Shown here in pieces: positions 1 through 4,836 of a DNA stretch of 6,260 nucleotides. Position numbers and translations under genes: made by a program. Origin of the DNA: JASLBX01 sp036373915 (GTDB lineage Bacteria; Actinomycetota; Actinomycetes; Jiangellales; Jiangellaceae); assembly GCA_036373915.1 (NCBI GenBank), contig DASUUU010000009.1:1-6260 (forward strand), in the 5' to 3' direction. A model generated the notes under the pieces. That model was not told the origin of the DNA and searched no databases. It worked only from the letters and a program-made list of their open reading frames with translations. Each line of letters opens with the position of its first letter. The first letter of the stretch is position 1.

Positions 1-2
1 CT

Positions 3-371
3 GCTGAACGCGATGCGCTCGCCGCCGCACTCACCGCTCCCGGCGCGCCCTTCGAGCACCAGGCTTCGGTGCCCGAGATGACCTGGAAGACCCAGCCCAC
101 TGACGGCCACGTCACCGGCACGCTCGTGCTCAAGGACGGCACCCCGCTGGACAACGTCACCGTCACTCTGACGCCGGTCGGCGGGGGCGAAGAGATCACG
201 CAGAAGTCGGACGGCTCGGGCTGGTTCGGATTCGTGCACGTCGACACCGGCCAGTACCTGGCCCGGATCGACCGGCCGGCCGGAGTTGACGGCCAGCCGA
301 CCGCCTACGTAGAGGTCGAGGCCGGCGAGATCTCCACAGCCACGTTCCGCAACCTCGAGGCCGTCGAGTAG
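3..371 (+). CDS. C-terminal part of a protein with a carboxypeptidase-regulatory-like domain (5' end outside window)
   Basis: The reading frame is open from the left edge to the TAG at 369-371, so this is probably the tail of a longer protein. A GTG at 69 could start a 100-residue protein, but no purine-rich Shine-Dalgarno precedes it and the codons upstream (AERDALAAALTAPGAPFE) look coding. From about codon 37 the sequence follows the CarboxypepD_reg/Cna-B-like pattern: HVTGTLVLKDGTPLDNVTVTL, then SDGSGWFGFVHVDTGQYLARI, then a closing strand ending in ATFRNLEAVE. Such domains are small seven-stranded beta-sandwiches, usually non-catalytic appendages of secreted or surface enzymes. The linker before it (PEMTWKTQP) vaguely recalls the end of GHL10/YddW-like glycoside-hydrolase proteins; that parentage is a guess. 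The gene is followed by a terminator, so it is the last of its transcription unit. The domain call is fairly secure; the identity of the whole protein is not. Confidence 0.7.
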   Translation, partial: AERDALAAALTAPGAPFEHQASVPEMTWKTQPTDGHVTGTLVLKDGTPLDNVTVTLTPVGGGEEITQKSDGSGWFGFVHVDTGQYLARIDRPAGVDGQPTAYVEVEAGEISTATFRNLEAVE

Positions 372-390
372 GTCGACGAGCGCTCCAGAG

Positions 391-432
391 CAGGGCGCCG
401 ACCGGCTTTCGCCGGCGGCGCCCCTGTTTGTT
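391..432 (+). terminator. Intrinsic terminator after the carboxypeptidase-regulatory-domain gene
   Basis: A GC-rich stem begins 20 bases after the stop codon. The left arm is GGGCGCCG-A-CCGGC (393-406) and the right arm is GCCGGCGGCGCCC (411-423), with a TTTC loop and one bulged A. It is followed by CTGTTTGTT, a short T-rich tract. This matches a Rho-independent terminator with the modest U tract common in actinobacteria. It separates the left-edge gene from the secreted-protein/secDF unit, so the latter needs its own promoter in 433-500. No convincing -35/-10 pair is visible there. Confidence 0.75.
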
Positions 433-495
433 GTGCTGATCCACCTGGTTCGATGCCCGCGCCGGGACGTAAGGTATGGCGAGTTCGGCGCGGAG

Positions 496-501
496 AGGAG
501 G
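496..501 (+). promoter_or_regulatory. Shine-Dalgarno that fixes the start of the secreted protein
   Basis: A perfect AGGAGG lies 9 bases before the ATG at 511. The same frame is open from a GTG at 433, but that GTG sits just past the terminator hairpin and has no ribosome-binding site. Starting at 511 also puts the basic n-region and hydrophobic core at the N-terminus, as expected for a signal sequence. Confidence 0.75.
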
Positions 502-510
502 TCGGCGCAG

Positions 511-870
511 ATGGATCGGGCAACGGCGCGGTCTCGCCTGTCGATGCTCGGCGCCGTCTTCGCGTTCCTCACGGCCGTCGTCGTGACCGTATTCGGTGCG
601 GTGCCGTCGAGCGCCGTGCCAACCCGCCAGCCGACCGGAAGCGGAGATACTGCGGCCGCGGAGGCGGGTGACACCGGGGCCGGCGCCTCTGTGTCGATCG
701 CCGCGCCGGACGAGACGGACGAGGAACTTCAGGTGCCGGGCCCGGTGGCGGCACCCGCGGCCGGCCTGCCGGAGACCCCGGCACACACCTTCACCAGCCC
801 TGCGGCCTTCGCAGGCCGCACCGGCAGCAACAGTCCGCAGTCAACGCGAGGACGCGCACCGCCCCGTTGA
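511..870 (+). CDS. Small secreted or membrane-anchored Pro/Ala-rich protein, family not recognised
   Basis: A 119-residue protein with a classic export signal. Residues 1-9 carry three arginines (MDRATARSR), residues 10-31 are a hydrophobic core (LSMLGAVFAFLTAVVVTVFG), and PSSA at 32-35 is a plausible signal peptidase I site. If it is not cleaved, the segment would anchor the protein. The remaining ~84 residues are rich in Pro, Ala, Gly, Ser and Thr, with an acidic patch (APDETDEELQ, about residues 70-79) and a basic tail (RGRAPPR). There are no cysteines, so no lipobox and no disulfides, and the mature part is probably disordered. I do not recognise a family. It lies 49 bp upstream of secDF in the same direction and is probably co-transcribed with it, so its export may be tied to that translocase component. 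The last ~15 codons use A/T third bases more than the rest (tca, cga, gga, gca), so the C-terminus may be poorly conserved. Real gene: likely; function: unknown. Confidence 0.65.
   Translation: MDRATARSRLSMLGAVFAFLTAVVVTVFGAVPSSAVPTRQPTGSGDTAAAEAGDTGAGASVSIAAPDETDEELQVPGPVAAPAAGLPETPAHTFTSPAAFAGRTGSNSPQSTRGRAPPR
801..820. repeat. Perfect 8-bp hairpin in the 3' end of the secreted-protein gene
   Basis: TGCGGCCT (801-808) and AGGCCGCA (813-820) are exact reverse complements around the tetraloop TCGC. It lies inside the coding frame (residues AAFAGR) and has no T tract after it, so it is not a normal terminator. It could be an RNA stability or processing element, or a chance effect of high GC. 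Confidence 0.5.
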
Positions 871-898
871 GTGATCAGCCCGCCTGTCCCGATCACTC
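869..898. repeat. Perfect 8-bp inverted repeat between the secreted-protein gene and secDF
   Basis: GAGTGATC (869-876) and GATCACTC (891-898) are exact reverse complements separated by 14 bases. The left arm overlaps the TGA stop of the upstream gene, and the right arm ends 5 bases before the secDF ribosome-binding site (AGGAAGAAG starts at 904). No T tract follows. The geometry suits either a protein operator (half-sites about two helical turns apart) or an mRNA stem limiting read-through or access to the secDF start. It is less GC-rich than the surroundings, which makes chance less likely. Confidence 0.6.
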
Positions 899-919
899 GC
901 TCCAGGAAGAAGCGTCCCC

Positions 920-3223
920 GTGAATCGTTCGTCCCTCGTGCGCGCGCTGCTGGCGCTCGTCGTGCTGTCCCTGTCCGGTTTCTTTGTGTTGACCTCGTCC
1001 CCCACGCTGGGCCTGGACCTGCGCGGAGGTGCGCAGATCGTCCTGGAAGCCCAGGACACCGATACCGTCACCGCCGACGCCGAGGCGACCGACCGTGCGA
1101 TCGAGGTGTTGCGGCGCCGGGTCGACGCGCTCGGCGTGTCCGAGCCGACGCTGACCAGGTCGGGTGAGAACCGGGTGATCGTCGAACTGCCGGGCATCTC
1201 CGACCCCGAGGAGGCTTCGGAGGCGATCGGGCGGACGGCTCAGCTGACCTTCCACGAAGTTCTCGGTGTCGAGCAGACTCCGCCGACGGAGGGCGACGAG
1301 CCCGATCCGGAGACCGGCGAACAGGTCATCCTCGACGAGCGGGGTGGGCCTATCAGAGTTGGGCCGGTCGTCATGACGGGTGAGTCGGTCGGTGACGCCG
1401 AAGGCGTGCTCGACCCGCAGACCGCACGGTGGTCCGTCACTATCGATTTCGTCGCGGACGGTCCGGACACCTGGCAGCAGATGACCGCCGATGCTGCCTG
1501 CTTCCCGTCAGGCGACCCGCAGCGCCGGATCGCGATCGTCCTGGACGGCCAAACCATCTCGTCGCCGCAGGTCAACGAATCGGTCCCATGCGGTGTCGGC
1601 ATCGCCGGCGGCACGACCGAGATCACCGGTGACTTCGACTCGGAGTCGGCGAAGGAGCTGGCCGCACTGATCAAGGGCGGCGCGCTGCCCGTCCCCGTGG
1701 AGGTCATCGAGCAGCGCGTGGTCGGCCCGACGCTCGGCCAAGCCGCGATCGACGCCAGCTTCCTGGCCACGATCATCGGCCTGGCGGTCACCGCGGTGTT
1801 CATCCTGTATATCTACCGGCTGCTCGGATTGATCGCGGCGATCGCCCTGGCCTGCTATGCGTTGATCGCGTTCGGCACGCTGACCGCGCTGGGCGCCACC
1901 CTGACCCTGCCCGGTCTGGCCGGTTTTGTGCTCGCGATCGGCATGGCGGTCGATGCGAACGTGCTGGTCTTCGAGCGAGCCCGGGAGGACTACGTCGACG
2001 GTTCGGTCAAGAGCGGGCGCAAGGCCGTCCAGAGCGGGTTCAAGAATGCGCTGTCCGCTATCGCCGACTCCAACATCACGACACTTATCGCGGCCGCGCT
2101 GCTGTTCTTCCTCGCAGCGGGGCCGGTTCGCGGGTTCGGTGTGACGCTGACGATCGGCGTGCTCGCGTCGATGTTCTCGGCCCTTGTCATCACCCGAGTG
2201 CTCGCCGAGTGGGCGATCGACCGGGGCTGGATGACCCGGCATCCGAAGGCCACCGGCATCGGGCAACACACCCGGTTCCGGCTGTGGCTCCGTAAGGTGC
2301 AGCCCAACCTGATGCGGCACGGCCGCACGTTCCTCGCGGTCTCCGTGCTCGTGGTGCTCGTGGCCATCGCCGGCATCGCCATCCGGGGGCTCAACCTGGG
2401 CATCGAGTTCACCGGAGGCCGCCAGCTGGCCATCGATACCACCAGTCCGGTCGACATCGACGAGGCTCGATCGGCCATCGCCGACGCGGGATTCCCGACC
2501 GCGATAGTCCAGGAGTCCGACGACGCCGACGTCAGCGTCCGCACCATCCCGATCTCCGACGCCGAGGCGAACACCATCGAGGCCGTGGTCGGCGAGATCG
2601 CCGGTGGCGCCCAAACGGTGCGCGACGAACTGATCGGACCGAGCATGGGCGACGAGCTGCGGCGAAACGCGCTGATCGCCCTCGCCGTCGCACTCGCCGC
2701 CCAGCTGGCCTACCTGGCGATCCGATTCCGCTGGACGTTCAGTACCGGCGCGGTGGCGGCCCTGTTCCAGAACGTGGTCGCCGTAATCGGCCTGTTCGCC
2801 TGGCTGGGCAAGCCGATCGATGGCATCTTCCTCGCCGCCCTGCTCACGATCATCGGTTATACGGTCAACGACTCGGTCGTGGTCTTCGACCGGATCCGGG
2901 AGGAGTGGCGGGCCACGCCGACGGGTGATTTCCGCGCGATTTCCAACAGCGCCGTGCTCAACACCCTGCCGCGGTCGGTCAACACCGGCCTTTCGACGCT
3001 GTTCATCCTGGCGGCGCTGCTGTTCCTCGGCGGGGAGTCGCTGTCCGACTTCGCACTCGCGCTCGTCATCGGCATCGCGGTCGGCACGTACTCGTCCAAC
3101 TTCACCGCGACACCTATCGCCGTGGAGTTCGAGCAGCGGTGGCCGACGCCGCCGCCGGAGCCCAAGGAGAAGAAGCGCGACACCCGCACCCGGGAGGACC
3201 CCAACTACGGCGCCGTCGTGTGA
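920..3223 (+). CDS. secDF: Fused protein translocase subunit SecDF
   Basis: A 767-residue membrane protein joining SecD and SecF, which uses the proton gradient to help pull preproteins out of the SecYEG channel on the outer face of the membrane. The SecD half has TM1 (about 6-25), the DLRGG motif (33-37), a periplasm-type P1 domain with VELPGI (88-93), then five helices from about 280 to 435 including GMAVDANVLVFERARE (341-356). The SecF half has its first helix at about 470-490, the LGIEFTGG motif (493-500), a short P4 domain, then helices from about 582 to 735 with GYTVNDSVVVFDRIRE (646-661). Asp345, Asp651 and Arg685 align by motif and spacing with the proton-path residues D340, D637 and R671 of Thermus SecDF. 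The GTG start follows AGGAAGAAG by 7 bases. The C-terminus is a charged Pro/Lys/Arg tail. Mycobacteria have separate secD and secF beside yajC; some actinobacteria such as Streptomyces also carry a fused copy. None of yajC, ruvB or apt is nearby, so this is probably the fused, second-type copy. Confidence 0.95.
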   Translation: MNRSSLVRALLALVVLSLSGFFVLTSSPTLGLDLRGGAQIVLEAQDTDTVTADAEATDRAIEVLRRRVDALGVSEPTLTRSGENRVIVELPGISDPEEASEAIGRTAQLTFHEVLGVEQTPPTEGDEPDPETGEQVILDERGGPIRVGPVVMTGESVGDAEGVLDPQTARWSVTIDFVADGPDTWQQMTADAACFPSGDPQRRIAIVLDGQTISSPQVNESVPCGVGIAGGTTEITGDFDSESAKELAALIKGGALPVPVEVIEQRVVGPTLGQAAIDASFLATIIGLAVTAVFILYIYRLLGLIAAIALACYALIAFGTLTALGATLTLPGLAGFVLAIGMAVDANVLVFERAREDYVDGSVKSGRKAVQSGFKNALSAIADSNITTLIAAALLFFLAAGPVRGFGVTLTIGVLASMFSALVITRVLAEWAIDRGWMTRHPKATGIGQHTRFRLWLRKVQPNLMRHGRTFLAVSVLVVLVAIAGIAIRGLNLGIEFTGGRQLAIDTTSPVDIDEARSAIADAGFPTAIVQESDDADVSVRTIPISDAEANTIEAVVGEIAGGAQTVRDELIGPSMGDELRRNALIALAVALAAQLAYLAIRFRWTFSTGAVAALFQNVVAVIGLFAWLGKPIDGIFLAALLTIIGYTVNDSVVVFDRIREEWRATPTGDFRAISNSAVLNTLPRSVNTGLSTLFILAALLFLGGESLSDFALALVIGIAVGTYSSNFTATPIAVEFEQRWPTPPPEPKEKKRDTRTREDPNYGAVV

Positions 3224-4035
3224 CGTTCGGCGCGGTGCATTGCCGCGGTATAGATCGGGCCGGGCTTGAGCGGCACGGCGCGAAGCGCCAGCCGGCCCAC
3301 CCGGGCGGACAGGGTGGCCGCGATCTCCGTGGTGGGCAGCCCGGGCATCCGGTAGAGCCGCCGGGCCCACCGGGGCAGTAGCCCGAAGCCGACGGCAGCC
3401 ACCCCCATCCAGGCGGGACGGGCCGGCGTCCAACCGAGCCCATGCGGCATCGGCGGCGCCGCGAGAAACCGGACCACTTCGACGGCGGGCGGGGTGAGCG
3501 CCAGGGACGGGCGCATCAGCGAGTAGTAGTCGTCGACGGCCTCGGCCGATGCCGGCACGCTGTGCGGATCCAGCCCGATCAGCTCGGCCGCGCGCACCTG
3601 CTCGGCCAGATACCGATCGACCTCGCGATCGGTGAGAGCCAACCCAGCCCGGCGAGCGGTCGTCACGAACGACTCGACCTCTGTCACGTGCACCCACATC
3701 AGCAACTCGGGATCGTCGACCCGGAACTCCTCACCGGTCGCCGGATCCACCGCGCGCAACCGTGCATGCAGCCCGCGCACGCGGGCTCCTGCCCGGCGGG
3801 CCTGCTCGGTCGTGCCGTACACCACCGTCCCGACGTACTCGGCGGTGCGCATCAGCCGGCCCCAGGAGTCGTTGCGGTAGTCGGAGTTCTGCACGACTCC
3901 TGCGACAGCCCGCGGGTGCAGCGCCTGGAGGTAGAGCGCGCGCAGCCCGGCCACCCAGAGGATGGGTTCGGCGTGGACCCGCCAGCTCACACTGTCCGGC
4001 CCGAACAGGCCGAGGTCGACGTCCCTATCCATCAT
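3205..4035 (-). CDS. DUF2236 / MpaB-family putative oxygenase
   Basis: A 276-residue protein with the hallmarks of the DUF2236 (ER-bound oxygenase MpaB / latex-clearing-protein-like) family. These are the N-terminal FGPDSVSWRVHAEP (11-24), LQALHPRAVAGV (36-47), a SWGR...AEYVGTVVYG block (57-74), and the DDPELLMWVHVTEVESF block (107-123), with the family's conserved histidines at 40 and 116. The fold is all-helical. In characterised relatives such as Lcp the family binds haem b and cleaves C=C bonds; MpaB itself cleaves a terpenoid chain. The substrate here cannot be read, and haem binding is inferred. The ATG at 4035 is followed directly by a second ATG; neither has a strong ribosome-binding site. 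It lies 45 bp downstream of alkB on the same strand and probably shares its transcript. Its stop lies inside the 3' end of secDF, a 19-bp convergent overlap. Length is typical for actinobacterial members, with no signal peptide. Confidence 0.88.
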   Translation of the reverse strand: MMDRDVDLGLFGPDSVSWRVHAEPILWVAGLRALYLQALHPRAVAGVVQNSDYRNDSWGRLMRTAEYVGTVVYGTTEQARRAGARVRGLHARLRAVDPATGEEFRVDDPELLMWVHVTEVESFVTTARRAGLALTDREVDRYLAEQVRAAELIGLDPHSVPASAEAVDDYYSLMRPSLALTPPAVEVVRFLAAPPMPHGLGWTPARPAWMGVAAVGFGLLPRWARRLYRMPGLPTTEIAATLSARVGRLALRAVPLKPGPIYTAAMHRAERHTTAP

Positions 4036-4080
4036 CCGATGGTGCCACGCCGATCCCGGCCGGCCGCGCCCTGCTGTGCC

Positions 4081-4725
4081 TCAGGCCACGTTGCGCGGCC
4101 GGAACTGGATGCTGATCCGCGGGCCCACCGGGCGAGCGGTCTTCAGCACGGCGTGCTCCCACGTGCGCTGGCACGAGCCGCCCATGACGAGCAGGTCGCC
4201 GTGGCCCAGTGGGAATCGCAGCGCCTCGCCGCCGCCTCGCGGCCGCAGCGCCAGCGTGCGCGGCGCGCCGACGGACACGATGGCGACCATCGTGTCCTCA
4301 TCCTTGCCCCTTCCAATGGTGTCGCCGTGCCACGCGACGCTGTCGCGGCCGTCGCGGTAGAAGCACAGGCCAGCTGAGACGAACGGCTCACCGAGCTCAG
4401 CCTCGTAGTGGTCGTTGAGTGCGCGCTTGGCCTGGTCCAGGACGGAATCGGGCAGCGAGTCGTCGGGACCGTACCAGCACAACAAGCGCGGGACGTCGAC
4501 CTCACGGTCGTACATCTGCCGCCGCTCGGCCCGCCACCGAACACGTCGGGCCAGCCGGTCGAACACCTCGTCGGACCCGTGCAACCAACCCGGCCGGATG
4601 TCGACCCAGGCGCCGCGGCTGAGCACCGTGCGATCGACCGTGGATCCGAGCTCGCCGACGCCGGGACCACCACCGGAGCTATCCAGCAGCGAACCCTGCA
4701 ATGCGATACTCATAGCAGCAATCAT
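4081..4725 (-). CDS. alkB: AlkB-type 2-oxoglutarate/Fe(II)-dependent nucleic-acid dioxygenase
   Basis: A 214-residue member of the AlkB family, which removes alkyl lesions such as 1-methyladenine and 3-methylcytosine from DNA or RNA by oxidative demethylation. The nucleotide-recognition lid region includes PRLLCWYG (79-86). The catalytic core shows CFYRDGRDSVAWHGD (121-135) with the iron ligands His133 and Asp135, the third ligand His191 in TWEHAV, and the 2-oxoglutarate-binding RISIQFR with Arg203 and Arg209 (the family RxxxxxR). The usual Asn of the NxYRDG motif is Cys121 here. I chose the ATG at 4725, preceded on its strand by AGCAGG; an in-frame ATG at 4713 would give 210 residues but has no ribosome-binding site. 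The frame stays open upstream across the divergent helicase, but that extension is antisense and not real. It is first of a likely leftward pair with the DUF2236 gene. The divergent neighbour is a Ski2-like helicase. Confidence 0.93.
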   Translation of the reverse strand: MIAAMSIALQGSLLDSSGGGPGVGELGSTVDRTVLSRGAWVDIRPGWLHGSDEVFDRLARRVRWRAERRQMYDREVDVPRLLCWYGPDDSLPDSVLDQAKRALNDHYEAELGEPFVSAGLCFYRDGRDSVAWHGDTIGRGKDEDTMVAIVSVGAPRTLALRPRGGGEALRFPLGHGDLLVMGGSCQRTWEHAVLKTARPVGPRISIQFRPRNVA

Positions 4726-4734
4726 ACGCCTGCT

Positions 4735-4756
4735 TCGAACTGCTGTACAGATTCGA
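4735..4756. repeat. Imperfect dyad next to the alkB start, possible operator
   Basis: The arms TCGAA (4735-4739) and TTCGA (4752-4756) are inverted copies 12 bases apart. The inner CTGTACAG (4743-4750) is a perfect 8-bp palindrome whose centre is one base off that of the arms. The left part, CGAAC followed four bases later by GT, matches half of the actinobacterial LexA (SOS) box; the right half (GTACA instead of GTTCG) does not. It ends 10 bp before the alkB start codon, a good place for a repressor. Which protein binds, if any, is unknown. Confidence 0.4.
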
Positions 4757-4826
4757 CCATCGGTCCGCTGCTTATGTAGCCTTTTCCAGCAGGTCTCGCG
4801 GGGCCTGCCTAACGTGACCGATTCTT

Positions 4827-4830
4827 GGAG
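4827..4830 (+). promoter_or_regulatory. Shine-Dalgarno that selects the helicase start
   Basis: GGAG sits 6 bases before the GTG at 4837. The frame is closed upstream by TAA at 4810-4812, leaving only TTG 4825, GTG 4837 and GTG 4852 as starts. Of these, only 4837 has a properly spaced ribosome-binding site. Confidence 0.65.
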
Positions 4831-4836
4831 CTGGAC

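Larger units (their letters stand above)
4726..4836. promoter_or_regulatory. Divergent promoter region between alkB and the helicase
   Basis: These 111 bp must hold both promoters. An A/T-richer patch at 4770-4788 contains TATGTA (4773-4778, reading TACATA on the other strand) and TAGCCT (4777-4782), which could serve as -10 boxes, but no well-spaced consensus -35 was found, so exact promoters are not called. Symmetries present are TCGAA/TTCGA arms (4735-4739, 4752-4756) around the palindrome CTGTACAG (4743-4750) next to the alkB start, and GCAGG/CCTGC arms (4789-4793, 4804-4808) that could form a leader hairpin before the helicase. Confidence 0.55.

Noticed and set aside
428..480. Sigma-70-like promoter for the secreted-protein/secDF unit (TTGTTG at 428, TAAGGT at 470)
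   Set aside because: The two elements are 36 bases apart, far from the ~17-base spacing. TTGTTG is also part of the terminator's T tract. A promoter must exist here but I cannot place it.
433..510. Earlier GTG start for the secreted protein
   Set aside because: No ribosome-binding site; it begins immediately after the terminator and would place 26 residues ahead of the signal sequence. ATG 511 has a perfect AGGAGG.
1508..3697. A 729-codon open frame on the minus strand opposite secDF
   Set aside because: Its translation is Arg/Asp/Gly/Gln-rich low-complexity sequence with no domain, the usual mirror of a GC-rich coding strand. The plus strand encodes an unmistakable SecDF.
3442..4377. A 311-codon plus-strand frame opposite the DUF2236 gene and alkB
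   Set aside because: The product is His/Arg/Pro/Gln-rich with no recognisable motif, and it spans two well-supported minus-strand genes and their gap.
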